DNA of 64,000 bases from positions 1 through 64,000 of the forward strand of contig CALEKY010000098.1 of NCBI GenBank assembly GCA_937902995.1. Reading direction: 5' to 3'. Shown piece by piece: positions 26,400 through 35,089 of the stretch. Under the pieces are notes generated by a model. The model made no database searches. It saw nothing but the letters and a program-made list of their open reading frames with translations, and had not been told where the DNA came from. The position numbers were made by a program, and so were the translations under genes. Origin of the DNA: an uncultured Sinobacteraceae bacterium (lineage in GTDB: Bacteria > Pseudomonadota > Gammaproteobacteria > Steroidobacterales > Steroidobacteraceae). Numbering within the stretch: position 1 is the stretch's first letter; the number at the start of each line of letters is the position of its first letter.

Positions 26400-26975
26400 G
26401 TGAAGCGTCTATTGCTGACTTGCCTTGTATCCGCCGCCATCTGCGCCCCGGCTCTTGCTGCACTGAAGCCCGGCGATGCCGCGCCGCTCTTCACCGCTCC
26501 CGCGTCTCTGGCAGGCAAAGAGTTCCAGTACTCCTTGCAGGACTCCCTCAAGAAGGGGCCGGTGGTCGTCTATTTCTATCCGTCCGCGTACACGCAAGGA
26601 TGCAACGTCCAGGCGCGGACGTTCTCGGTGAATCAGGAGAAATTCGCCGCCGCAGGCGCATCGATCGTCGGCGTGTCGCTCGACAGTATCGAGCGACTGA
26701 ACAAGTTCTCTGCCGATCCCGAGTTCTGCGCAGGCAAGTTCCCCGTCGCCTCGGATCCGGACGGCAGCATCGCCAAGTCGTTCGATCTGAATATCCGTCA
26801 GATGGCCGGTCTCAAGGACACGAAAGGCGAGGAGATCAATCACGGATTGGCGGAGCGTACGACCTTCGTCGTCACGCCCGACGGCAAGATCGCCGAAGTG
26901 ATCGGGGGCATGTCGCCGACCGACAATGTGATGAAGGCGCTCGAGGCGGTTCAGAAATTGAATACAAAGTCTTGA
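26400..26975 (+). CDS. Secreted peroxiredoxin (Bcp/PrxQ-like)
   Basis: The GTG at 26400, 8 bases after AAGGAG, gives 191 residues with a signal peptide (likely cut near ALAA, residue 20). The peroxidatic Cys68 lies in FYPSAYTQGCNVQA, which keeps the Thr-x-x-Cys spacing; a second cysteine, Cys110 (DPEFC), may resolve it, though this is not the classical PrxQ position. The TFVVTPDGKIAEVI segment is typical. A periplasmic peroxidase is the likely role. An in-frame GTG at 26391 overlaps the ribosome site and is less likely. Confidence 0.85.
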   Translation: MKRLLLTCLVSAAICAPALAALKPGDAAPLFTAPASLAGKEFQYSLQDSLKKGPVVVYFYPSAYTQGCNVQARTFSVNQEKFAAAGASIVGVSLDSIERLNKFSADPEFCAGKFPVASDPDGSIAKSFDLNIRQMAGLKDTKGEEINHGLAERTTFVVTPDGKIAEVIGGMSPTDNVMKALEAVQKLNTKS

Positions 26976-27157
26976 TGGCGGCAGCCGTCGGGCCGGTTCG
27001 CTTGCAATGCAGAATAAACGAACCGTGCCCGCGGCCTGACTGTTGACAGATTCTCACGGCGAGGCGCTTCTACGCGAGCTTGCGCGTTTCAGATTCGTAG
27101 TAATCGGAGTACGCTTCAGTACCGTGGCGGCGCGTGCGCGCCCAGGGGGATTCGAGA

Positions 27158-28897
27158 ATGTCGATGCGTAGATTGATGTTCGTCGCGGCGCTTGCCGGTA
27201 TGGCGGGTGCTGCGGTTGCGGCTCCGGCGAAGCGGGCCGGCGACTTTGCTTTGCTCGATCAGCAGGGCTACTTCCACCAACTGAGCTATTACGACGACCA
27301 CAAGGCCGTCGCGTTGCTCGTGCAGGTCAATGGCAGCAAAGCCACTGCCCGATCCATCGATGCTTTCAAGCAGGCGAAGGAAAAGTACCAGGGCAAGATC
27401 AAGTTCTTCATGATCAATCCGACGGGGACCGAGACGCGGAGCTCCGTTCAGGCTGAGGTCGACAAGCTCGGCACCGATATTCCCGTGCTGATGGACGACA
27501 CCCAGCTCGTTGCCGAAGCGCTCGGCGTTCAAAAGGCAGGCGAGGTGGTGCTCGTCCGTCCTGGCTCTACGGAAGTCGTCTATCGCGGACCTGTCGGCAA
27601 GCACTTCGATCGCGCCGTCGAACAATTGCTCGCGGATCAGCCGGTCAAGAAGGCGACGGCACGCGTCAGCGGCGAGAAAGTGAAATACGCCAAGACGGCG
27701 CAGACCCACGGTCCGAAGGTGTCGTACTCGAAGGACATCGCTCCGATCATTGCCGAGAACTGTGCCCGCTGCCATCGCGAGGGAGGCATCGCTCCGTTCG
27801 CGATGAACAGCCATGCCATGGTTCAGGGCTTCGCGCCGATGATTCGGGAAGTCGTTCTGACGAAGCGCATGCCGCCGGGACAGATCGATCCGTATGTCGG
27901 CGAGTTCAAGGAGACGTACACGCTGACGCCGGAAGAGACGCAGAAGCTCGTGCACTGGATCGAGGCGGGTGCGCCGAAGGATGGCGATGTGGATCCGCTC
28001 GCGCAGCTCAAGTGGCCTGAGACCAAGTGGGCATTCGGTGAACCGGATCTGATCGTCAAGGTGCCGCCGCAGGAGATTCCCGCAACCGGTGTGCTCGACT
28101 ACATCCGCGTCGTCGTGCCGATCGAGCTCGACCGAGATCGTTGGGTGCGGGCAAGCCAGTACATGCCGGGCGACCGCACGGTGCTGCATCACACTTTGAA
28201 CGATCTGATCTGGCCGGGTGAGCGGCCTGCAGGATTCTTGGCTGCGGGCAACCCGAACAAGGCGCGCATCCAGCCCTATATTCCAGGTGCGCAGCCGCAG
28301 ATGGAGCCGCCGAACACGGGTGGCCTGCTGAAGAAGGGCTCGCAGCTCGCGCTGCAGTTGCATTACACGACGAACGGTAAGCCGACGGTCGATGCAAGCG
28401 AGATCGGTCTCTGGTTCTATCCGGACGATCAGATCCCGACCGAGCGGATGTCGAACCAGTGCGCGTGTATTTTCACGCGGGGTTGGGTCCCCATTCCGCC
28501 GTACGAGCCCGATCACGAGATGACGTCGACGATCACCATCTCGAAGGACGCGTACATCTACAGCATGCTGCCGCACATGCACTTCCGCGGTAAGCGCATG
28601 CGCTTCTACGCCGACTATCCGGACGGCACGACGGAAGAGCTGCTCAACATCGCCAAGTACAACTACAACTGGCAGCTCGACTACGAGCTGAAGGAGCCGA
28701 AGTTCGTTCCGGCGGGCACGAAGATCCGCGTCGTCGGCGCCTTCGACAATTCCGCTCAGAACAAGGCGAACCCCGATCCGTCGCGTACGGTGCCGTGGGG
28801 TCAGCAGAGCTGGGACGAAATGTTCTTCGGCTCCGTCACGTACAAGTACGTCGATCAGAGCGACGCCATGCAGCTGCTGTCGAAGGAAGGCGGTTGA
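27158..28897 (+). CDS. Secreted fusion: thioredoxin-like + cytochrome c + copper monooxygenase-like (PHM fold)
   Basis: The 579-residue product (ATG 27158, GGGGG upstream) has a signal peptide to about residue 22. Residues 25-165 look like a redoxin fold, but the active-site cysteines are missing (LVQVNGSKATAR). A single c-type haem site CARCH (Cys202, Cys205, His206) follows, with a possible axial Met in the next 60 residues. Residues 310-570 match the two-lobed core of copper type II monooxygenases: HH (344-345), His402 in LHYTTNG, HMH (473-475) and Met555 (WDEMFFGS). The copper ligands of both sites thus seem kept. The substrate is unknown; it lies alone after the peroxiredoxin. Confidence 0.8.
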   Translation: MSMRRLMFVAALAGMAGAAVAAPAKRAGDFALLDQQGYFHQLSYYDDHKAVALLVQVNGSKATARSIDAFKQAKEKYQGKIKFFMINPTGTETRSSVQAEVDKLGTDIPVLMDDTQLVAEALGVQKAGEVVLVRPGSTEVVYRGPVGKHFDRAVEQLLADQPVKKATARVSGEKVKYAKTAQTHGPKVSYSKDIAPIIAENCARCHREGGIAPFAMNSHAMVQGFAPMIREVVLTKRMPPGQIDPYVGEFKETYTLTPEETQKLVHWIEAGAPKDGDVDPLAQLKWPETKWAFGEPDLIVKVPPQEIPATGVLDYIRVVVPIELDRDRWVRASQYMPGDRTVLHHTLNDLIWPGERPAGFLAAGNPNKARIQPYIPGAQPQMEPPNTGGLLKKGSQLALQLHYTTNGKPTVDASEIGLWFYPDDQIPTERMSNQCACIFTRGWVPIPPYEPDHEMTSTITISKDAYIYSMLPHMHFRGKRMRFYADYPDGTTEELLNIAKYNYNWQLDYELKEPKFVPAGTKIRVVGAFDNSAQNKANPDPSRTVPWGQQSWDEMFFGSVTYKYVDQSDAMQLLSKEGG

Positions 28898-28932
28898 GGG
28901 CCCGAGGGCGCCTCAAATTGCGCAGGATGAAG

Positions 28933-28967
28933 AGGGGCCCGGCGCCTGCTGGGCCCCTTCTTTTTTT
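28933..28967 (+). terminator. Terminator of the copper/haem fusion gene
   Basis: AGGGGCCC and GGGCCCCT form a stem with a 10-base loop, followed by TCTTTTTTT. It starts 36 bases after the stop codon; a classical intrinsic terminator. Confidence 0.88.
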
Positions 28968-29056
28968 GGCTGCGAATGATGGTTACGAACAGCGATCGGT
29001 CCGGCCCGGATCTCAGAAATGTCTGAAGAAGTGCTTATAAGTTGAAGTTGTTAAAC

Positions 29057-29091
29057 GTAAAAATAGCCCTCCCGCGGTTGAGCGGCGGGAG
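29057..29091 (-). terminator. Terminator of pspC-like gene
   Basis: Read on the minus strand, CTCCCGC and GCGGGAG (complement of 29069-29091) form a stem followed by GGCTATTTTTACG. It faces the terminator of the opposite gene; the 90 bases between the two hold nothing else. Confidence 0.75.
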
Positions 29092-29129
29092 AGCCGGTGC
29101 ACTTCAACAATCGACGTCGAGTCGCTGAA

Positions 29130-29354
29130 TCAGCTCGCCCGATGCACCAGGTCCTGCTCCTCTTGCGGAGTGAAGATCCAGAACAGCACGTATACGAGGA
29201 TGCCGGGGAACGCCGCCGAACACACGGACAGCAGCACATAAAGCACTCGCGCGAGCGTGACGTTGATGCCGAGGTAATCGGCCAAACCGGCGACCACACC
29301 GGCGATCATGCGATTGCGACGTGAGCGACGCAGCGGCCGGTTGAAACCTGTCAT
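29130..29354 (-). CDS. PspC domain protein
   Basis: The 74-residue protein is essentially a bare PspC domain: RNRMIAGVVAGLADYLGINVTLARVLYVLLSV followed by a second hydrophobic span (GILVYVLFWIFTPQEE). Such proteins sit in the inner membrane and, where a full phage-shock system exists, sense envelope damage. No pspA or pspF is nearby, so this is a stand-alone member. It lies downstream of the coiled-coil gene on the same strand, 171 bases away. Confidence 0.85.
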   Translation of the reverse strand: MTGFNRPLRRSRRNRMIAGVVAGLADYLGINVTLARVLYVLLSVCSAAFPGILVYVLFWIFTPQEEQDLVHRAS

Positions 29355-29525
29355 CGAATGTCTCCTCGTTCTCGGCAGTTGATCCAGATGCGCTCATAGT
29401 GGAGGCGAGCGCACTCGGATTGAAGAGACTACCGGCAAGCCGCAGCAGCTTGCCGGTGGACTGAGCAGGTCGGTGAATTACGGGCTGAGCGCCCGAGGAA
29501 GCGGTAGAAAAGAACGACGCGGGCG

Positions 29526-30290
29526 TTACTTCTTCGCCTTCTTCTTGTCCTTCTTTTCGTCCGGCTTTGCGTCGGGGTTTTCGATGGCTTCGAGCAGGTC
29601 CTCGTCCATCATCGGCACCGCCGGAAGTTCCTTCGCGTCGACGTGCGGTTTCAAGCTGTCGTGCAGCTTGGTCGCCGTCTCGTGCAGCTCGCGGTACTTC
29701 TTCACGAGCTTTCCGGAGTTCTCGGTCAGGCGCAGCAGCTTCTGATCCTGCTCCTGCTTTTCCTTGCGCAGGGAGGTGAAGGCTGCCTCGACCTGTCGGC
29801 GTGCATCGGCTTCTTCCTGCTTCTGCTTCTTGAACGTGTTCATTTTCTTGAGCACGTTCTCCGGAGTATCCGCAAGCGCGATATTGATCGCCTTGAGCTG
29901 CTTCTCCTTCTCCGCGACCTGCGCCTTCAGTTTCTGCGCTTCTTTGGCTGCGGCGGCGCGCTCGTTGGCGATTTGGGCGGTCGCATTCTCCTTGAACTTC
30001 AGGAGCTCTGCTTTTTCGGCTTCCAGCGCTGCTTTGGCTTTGAGCGCCGCATTCAGTTTCTCTTCGAGGGATGCGATTTGAGCCTTGGCTTCTTCGCGGG
30101 TGGCGCGAAGTTTCTCTTCCGACTCTTCGATTCGCTTCAGGGTGTTTTCCAGCGCTTCCTTGAGCTCGTCTTGGCTGCAGTTGGGGTCCAGCTTCAATGC
30201 TTGCGCCGCAGAGCGCATCAACATCTGCTTGCTGATTGCGAGATCTTTCCAAACCTTCAACTGAAGCTCGAACTCGGCCGGATTCACCAT
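29526..30290 (-). CDS. Unknown coiled-coil protein
   Basis: From ATG 30290 (GAGGA upstream) the product is 254 residues. Apart from a short start (NPAEFELQLKVWKDLAISKQMLMRSAAQALKLD) it is a continuous Ala/Glu/Lys/Gln-rich coiled coil from about residue 40 to 200, then an acidic stretch (PMMDEDLLEAIENPDAKPD) and a Lys-rich end. No signal peptide or membrane span. I do not recognise a family. The open frame upstream of the chosen start has no coiled-coil character. Confidence 0.7.
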   Translation of the reverse strand: MVNPAEFELQLKVWKDLAISKQMLMRSAAQALKLDPNCSQDELKEALENTLKRIEESEEKLRATREEAKAQIASLEEKLNAALKAKAALEAEKAELLKFKENATAQIANERAAAAKEAQKLKAQVAEKEKQLKAINIALADTPENVLKKMNTFKKQKQEEADARRQVEAAFTSLRKEKQEQDQKLLRLTENSGKLVKKYRELHETATKLHDSLKPHVDAKELPAVPMMDEDLLEAIENPDAKPDEKKDKKKAKK

Positions 30291-30850
30291 TTGTCCTCGG
30301 ATACCTGAAAAATGGGGGCGCGGATTGTAGAGCAGATCGCGCGGATCGTGGAGAGGGACGTCCCGGAACGCAGAATCGAGCAAGAACGGGCCGAACGCGC
30401 CGCCCTTATGTGAAGCCTGTGCTGAGGGGGCGCGTCGTGGCATGCCTGATCGAATTAGCGGGGCCGAACTGGCAGCTCACAGCGGAAGTTGGAGGCATCG
30501 ACGATGCGTCCTTGCCCGATATGGCGCGCCAAGCTGCGGTTCGAGGCGCAGCCGCGCGCGATCGATCCTCTGTATGGGAGACGAGCGGACGAGGCAGTGC
30601 CGCGTTTCGCCCAACTCGAGCGTTGCGAGGGCATCCAACGCATTCGAGCCCGACCGCCTGGGCGGACTCAGAAACTCGGATGATCGCACAAGTTCCTGGG
30701 CGGGTTCGGATCGAACCGCAGGTGGTCGCAGCTGGGGTTGTTGTGGGAGAGAACACATCGGCGAGATCGATACGAAGTATCGGTGGTTGCAGGGACAACG
30801 AATCGCGCGCAGTCTTACCTCGCACAACGAGACGAAAAACGGGGGATGTA
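30291..30850. other. 560-base stretch with no supported gene
   Basis: Open frames cross this region in several phases but show Arg/Ser-rich shadow composition and no family similarity. It separates the divergent coiled-coil and acid phosphatase genes and presumably holds both promoters. I see no RNA fold or repeat that I can name. Confidence 0.5.
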
Positions 30851-31672
30851 ATGCGCTCGATCGCGACTGGGATTGCACTGGGAATCTTCGTCGTAGCCAG
30901 TGCGCTTGGTGCGGAGAATCAAACGTCGGCCAGTGGAGCGGCGAATCCGATGGCGCCTGATCGGTCGCTCGGCGGTTATCTGGCGCCATCCGCGAGATTG
31001 AGCAGCCTCGCATTGGTGCCGCCGCCGCCTGCCCCGGGTAGTGCAGCGATGGCGCGAGACGAGGAAGTGAACCGGCAAATGCTCGACTTGCAGGGTTCGC
31101 CTCGGTGGCAGCTGGCCATTCGGGATGCCGTGCTTACTTTTCCGCAGGTTGCGGACACTTTCTCTTGCGCGCTCGGTGTTTCGATCAGTCAGGAACGCAC
31201 GCCGCGTCTGATGACGCTCTTACGTCGCACCTTGGTCGACGCGGGCCGCTCGACGTCGCAAGCGAAGGACCACTATCAACGCGCCCGGCCATTCATGGTG
31301 AACGGCAAGCCGCTGTGTACTCCGGATCGGGAAGATGCGCTGCGAGCGAACGGTTCGTACCCGTCGGGTCATAGCGCCATCGGCATGGCCTTGGCGCTCG
31401 TGCTTGCCGAGCTCGCTCCAGATCGCGCGGATGCGCTCATCGCTCGCGGTCGGGAGTTCGGTCGAAGCCGTCTCGTCTGCAACGTGCATTGGTCGAGCGA
31501 TGTGATCGAAGGACAACTGATGGGCGCCGCGGTGGTGGCGCGCTTGCATGCCGAGCCTGACTTCCGTGCAGATCTGGAAGCGGCACGCACAGAGCTCGCT
31601 GCTCTGCGGACGCAAGCGTCGGCACCGAATGATTGCACGCTCGAAGCGCAGGCGCTGCGAACCGTGCATTGA
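30851..31672 (+). CDS. Class A non-specific acid phosphatase
   Basis: The 273-residue product has a signal peptide (cut near ALGAE) and the complete PAP2 motif set of class A bacterial acid phosphatases: K-x6-RP (Lys139 to Pro147), PSGH (171-174) and SR-x5-H-x3-D (Ser206, Arg207, His213, Asp217). It should release phosphate from many monoesters in the periplasm. ATG 30851 was chosen because it gives a clean signal peptide; the open frame continues far upstream without similarity. Confidence 0.92.
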   Translation: MRSIATGIALGIFVVASALGAENQTSASGAANPMAPDRSLGGYLAPSARLSSLALVPPPPAPGSAAMARDEEVNRQMLDLQGSPRWQLAIRDAVLTFPQVADTFSCALGVSISQERTPRLMTLLRRTLVDAGRSTSQAKDHYQRARPFMVNGKPLCTPDREDALRANGSYPSGHSAIGMALALVLAELAPDRADALIARGREFGRSRLVCNVHWSSDVIEGQLMGAAVVARLHAEPDFRADLEAARTELAALRTQASAPNDCTLEAQALRTVH

Positions 31673-31727
31673 TTGATATGCACGCGGAGCGAAACCATGA
31701 GAGCGCGATCCGCGGTGCTTGTCGGCC

Positions 31728-32099
31728 TTACACGGGGGGCAGGAAGTACTGCTCTCGCACGATCTTGCCGTTTCGAACCTCGTACACGCAGACCGTTCTG
31801 TCCGAACGACGCGTGCCGTCTTTGTAAGTAGCGTCGAAACCGCGCGCGATCGTGAAATACGGGCCTGCGACGAGCGGATCGCTCACCAGCACCGCGTGCA
31901 GCTTCAGACATTCTTGTTGGAAGGCCTTGCTCTTGCGGCGGATAGCGGCAAGTCCGCGTGCACCGGCGGTAGGTTGGACGAGCCCGCCGCGCACCTCGAA
32001 ACTGCAAGCGTCCTCTGCATAGAGCTCGTCGAATGCCCGATTGAAGTCGCCCGCACGACTCAGCTCGATGAGCCGCCGCGCCACGGTACCTGTGCTCAT
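31728..32099 (-). CDS. NTF2-like (SnoaL-type) protein
   Basis: From ATG 32099 (GGGAG upstream) the product is 123 residues with the cone-fold pattern of the NTF2/SnoaL family: RLIELSRAGDFNRAFDELYAEDACSFE, GLAAIRRKSKAF and a closing strand pair DRTVCVYEVRNGKIVREQYF. Members are enzymes on small cyclic compounds or simple ligand binders; nothing here decides. It converges on the phosphatase gene. Confidence 0.75.
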   Translation of the reverse strand: MSTGTVARRLIELSRAGDFNRAFDELYAEDACSFEVRGGLVQPTAGARGLAAIRRKSKAFQQECLKLHAVLVSDPLVAGPYFTIARGFDATYKDGTRRSDRTVCVYEVRNGKIVREQYFLPPV

Positions 32100-32344
32100 A
32101 GTGCTCTCCCAATCGCGAGTCCCGATGGCGGGCAGCATCGCGCGATAACTCGCCAACTGATGTCTACTTTGTTCCCGTGGCGCAACCAGCCGGGGATGCG
32201 GGCTATCGGCGTGCGCGCAGACAGAAATTCTCGGTGCGGGTACGGCTTTAATGCGCCGCAATCTCAGCGAAGCAGTTGCGACCCAGCTCCTGGACCGGTA
32301 CGCAGGAACCCATAAATCGGTCGATACACGATGAGAATTCGGGG

Positions 32345-32368
32345 CAGCAGCGCGGTCATGCGCTGCTG
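32345..32368 (-). terminator. Hairpin downstream of tmRNA
   Basis: CAGCAGCGC (32345-32353) and GCGCTGCTG (32360-32368) form a perfect 9-bp stem with a 6-base loop, 12 bases beyond the tmRNA 3' end on the minus strand. There is no T-run, so it may mark a processing or rho-assisted end. Confidence 0.5.
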
Positions 32369-32380
32369 TTGGAGAAGGAG

Positions 32381-32734
32381 TGGTGGAGGCGGCGGGAATC
32401 GAACCCGCGTCCGCAAGTCCTACGCTACAAGATCTACATGCTTAGCCCGTTCTTTGTATCTCGCCGCGCGCTACCCGAAGGGCAGGGAAGGCGCGAGGCC
32501 AGCTTCAGAGTCGTTTAGCAGTTCAGCCTGGAGCACACTGAAACCGCGAGCTTGTGAGCGCGTCCCTCAAATCCGGATGCACAAGCACATACCGGGCGAG
32601 GGTTAGGCGGGATTAAGCCGCCAGAGCGTAGTTGTCTTCGTTGGCAACTATAAGTTTGTAAGCAGTTTAAGGAGTTACTTACAACTCCGCATGCCCCTGT
32701 AGTTTCGCAACCCACGTCGAAGCCGGTCGCCCCC
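32381..32734 (-). ncRNA. ssrA: tmRNA (ssrA), tag ANEDNYALAA
   Basis: The minus strand reads from 5' GGGGGCGACCGGCTTCGACG to 3' ...GCCGCCTCCACCA. The first seven bases pair with CGCCTCC next to the encoded CCA, forming the tRNA-like acceptor stem; the T-arm GGGTTCGATTCCC is present. The resume reading frame (complement of 32613-32645) encodes A-N-E-D-N-Y-A-L-A-A and a TAA stop, close to the E. coli tag. Length is 354 bases. Its partner smpB lies 2.4 kb away on the same strand. Confidence 0.97.
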
Positions 32735-32749
32735 ACGGGAACGTGAGTC

Positions 32750-32777
32750 AGTGTAAGGCTGAAATCTGCGAACGCAA
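32750..32777 (-). promoter_or_regulatory. Possible sigma-70 promoter of ssrA
   Basis: On the minus strand TTGCGT and TACACT are 16 bases apart, with the -10 ending 15 bases before the mature 5' end; since tmRNA 5' ends are cut by RNase P, this distance is acceptable. The matches are moderate. Confidence 0.4.
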
Positions 32778-32811
32778 GGCCATGGCCGATTGCGAACGTT
32801 GGACTGCTCGA

Positions 32812-34956
32812 TTACTTGCTCGCTCCAGACATGGCGCTTGCCGCATAGTCCATGTTCGCCTTGCGCACGACATAGGCGCGAATGGCTTCGGCATCCTGCT
32901 CGGACAGCACCGACGCGAAGCTCACCATGCCTCGGTCCGTGCGAATGCCGCCGATCACGACCTCTTTCCACGCTTCTGTTGTGCGGTTGATCGGCGACCA
33001 GCGCAGATCCGGTAACACTCCGCCGCCCACGGCGGAGTCGCCATGGCACACCGAACAATGCATGTGGAACAGCGCTTGACCGTGCGCGGCGATTTCAGCG
33101 CTGGCGAAATTCGCAATCGGCTGCGGCGGCGGCAATTGCGGCGATGGTTCGGGAAGCTTCGCGGTGCCGCCGAGCTTGAACGCGAGCACGCGACTGCGAT
33201 TCACGGCTGGCCCGCCCTTGCGTGACGCATCTCCGGCCGAGATTGCGTACGTACCGCCCCATCCCGCGACGACGACGACGTACTGCTCGTCGCCGAGCGC
33301 ATACGTTGCTGGCGCCGCGACGATGCCGGTCTGTGCGGGGAAGGACCAGAGCTTGGTGCCGTCTGTCGCGTTGTATGCGACGAATTCGCCGCCGACATTA
33401 CCCTGGAAGACGAGATTGCCCGCGGTCGATAACACACCGCCGTTCCAGGCGCCGCCGTGCTCGACGGACCAGCGCTCGGTCTGTGTGACCGGATCCCAAG
33501 CCTTCAGGTAGCCGCGCACCATCGCCAGCGCTTCGGCGCGCACCTTCGGATCGTCCGGGAACATGACGGCGACCGAATCCGTGCCGGTGTTGAAACCGAT
33601 GGGTCGAGCTTGGAATTTCGGATCGTGCGCGTACGCAAACGGCACGTCGTGCGCTGGGATGTAGACGAGCCCCGTCTGCGGGCTGTACGACATCGGATGC
33701 CAATTGTGCGCGCCGTAGGGTCCCGGCAAGGAAAGAAACGGGGCGTTCGGATCTCTGAACCGCGCACCCGGAACTTCGACGGGCCGCCCGGTTGCCAGAT
33801 CGATTTCGGTCGCCCAATTCACCAACGCATATGGCTTCGCGGAAATGAGCTGACCGTTCGTGCGATCGATGACGTAGAAGAAACCGTTCTTCGGCGCCTG
33901 CATCAGCACCTTACGCGGCTGACCGTCGATGGTCACATCGGCGAGGATGATGTGCTGAGTGGCCGTGAAGTCCCAGGTCTCGCCGGGAGTCGTTTGATAG
34001 TGCCAAACGTATTCGCCGGTATCGGGTTTGATCGCGACGATCGAGCTCAAGTAGAGATTGTCGCCGCCGCCGGGGCTACGGTGTTGTTGATTCCAAGGCG
34101 AGCCGTTGCCGACACCGATGTACAACAGGTCGAGCTCGGGATCGTAGGCCATCGAATCCCACACGGTTCCGCCGCCCCCGAGCTTCCACCATTCGCCAGT
34201 CCAGGTCTTGGCAGCGCGCTCGAGATGAGCGCCCTCGAACGGTTTAGAGGGGTCGCCCGGCACGGTGTAGAACCGCCACAGCAGCTTGCCGTTGTCCGGA
34301 TCGTAAGCGGACACATAACCGCGCACACCGTACTCGGCGCCGCCGTTACCGATGATGACTTTGTCTTTCACGATCCGCGGTGCACCGGTGATCGTGTAGG
34401 GCAGAGATTGATCGACGGTGACTACGGACCAAAGTTCTTTGCCTGTGGCGGCATCGATCGCGATCAGGCGTCCATCGAGCGCACCGAGGTACAACTTGCC
34501 CTTGTACGCAGCGACGCCGCGATTGACGGTATCGCAGCACGCCTTGGCGCCGTATTCGCCGGGCACTTTAGGATCGTATTGCCACAGGAGCTTGCCGTTG
34601 GCCGCATCGATGGCCTGTACCTTGCTCCAAGCGCTCGTCGAGTAGATGACTCCGTCGATGATGAGCGGCGTGGCTTCCTGACCGCGATTCGTGTCGAGAT
34701 CGAGATACCACGCGAGGCCGAGCCGCTCCACGTTGTCCACGTTGATCGCATCGAGCGGAGAGAAGCGCTGCTCGGAATAAGTGCGTCCGTGGCTGACCCA
34801 ATTCGCAGGGTCCTGATCCGCATTGACGATGCGCGCGACGTCGACTTGCGCCGCGGCACGCATCGAATTCGAGCTGCTATCGGAACCGCGATCTCTCTGA
34901 CAACCGGCGCACGCGAACGCGAGTGCCGCAAGCAAGGCAAGCGAACGGGCAGTCAC
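32812..34956 (-). CDS. PQQ-dependent quinohemoprotein alcohol dehydrogenase, lipoprotein
   Basis: The 714-residue protein begins with a lipoprotein signal (Cys19 in CAGC), so it is membrane-anchored in the periplasm. The eight-bladed PQQ propeller shows the vicinal disulfide pair Cys140-Cys141 (KACCDTV), GVGNGSPWNQQ and the catalytic Asp329 in ETWDFTATQ. The position two after that Asp is Thr, not the Asp found in lanthanide enzymes, so calcium is the likely metal. A C-terminal haem c site CSVCH (634-638) and a Met in RGMVSF follow. It oxidises primary alcohols by family knowledge and passes electrons on through its own haem. It lies between ssrA and smpB. Confidence 0.92.
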   Translation of the reverse strand: MTARSLALLAALAFACAGCQRDRGSDSSSNSMRAAAQVDVARIVNADQDPANWVSHGRTYSEQRFSPLDAINVDNVERLGLAWYLDLDTNRGQEATPLIIDGVIYSTSAWSKVQAIDAANGKLLWQYDPKVPGEYGAKACCDTVNRGVAAYKGKLYLGALDGRLIAIDAATGKELWSVVTVDQSLPYTITGAPRIVKDKVIIGNGGAEYGVRGYVSAYDPDNGKLLWRFYTVPGDPSKPFEGAHLERAAKTWTGEWWKLGGGGTVWDSMAYDPELDLLYIGVGNGSPWNQQHRSPGGGDNLYLSSIVAIKPDTGEYVWHYQTTPGETWDFTATQHIILADVTIDGQPRKVLMQAPKNGFFYVIDRTNGQLISAKPYALVNWATEIDLATGRPVEVPGARFRDPNAPFLSLPGPYGAHNWHPMSYSPQTGLVYIPAHDVPFAYAHDPKFQARPIGFNTGTDSVAVMFPDDPKVRAEALAMVRGYLKAWDPVTQTERWSVEHGGAWNGGVLSTAGNLVFQGNVGGEFVAYNATDGTKLWSFPAQTGIVAAPATYALGDEQYVVVVAGWGGTYAISAGDASRKGGPAVNRSRVLAFKLGGTAKLPEPSPQLPPPQPIANFASAEIAAHGQALFHMHCSVCHGDSAVGGGVLPDLRWSPINRTTEAWKEVVIGGIRTDRGMVSFASVLSEQDAEAIRAYVVRKANMDYAASAMSGASK

Positions 34957-35089
34957 GCGAATTCCCCCTGAAATGGCGGTCGTCTGATTGCGACCGCGCC
35001 TTGTTATCCAACGCTTCGACGATACAAGGAACGTCTGCGGCCGGCAACGCGCTTCGGCCTGCGTGTCGCACTCGGCGAGGGCTGGGGGC

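Noticed and set aside
30851..31672. Extension of the acid phosphatase upstream to 30236 in the same open frame
   Set aside because: The extra 205 residues show no similarity and would bury the signal peptide.
33970..33972. Lanthanide-dependent alcohol dehydrogenase
   Set aside because: The residue two after the catalytic Asp329 is Thr, not the Asp that marks lanthanide enzymes.
33457..34971. A 504-codon frame opposite the PQQ dehydrogenase
   Set aside because: Antisense shadow; the minus-strand gene has all PQQ and haem motifs.
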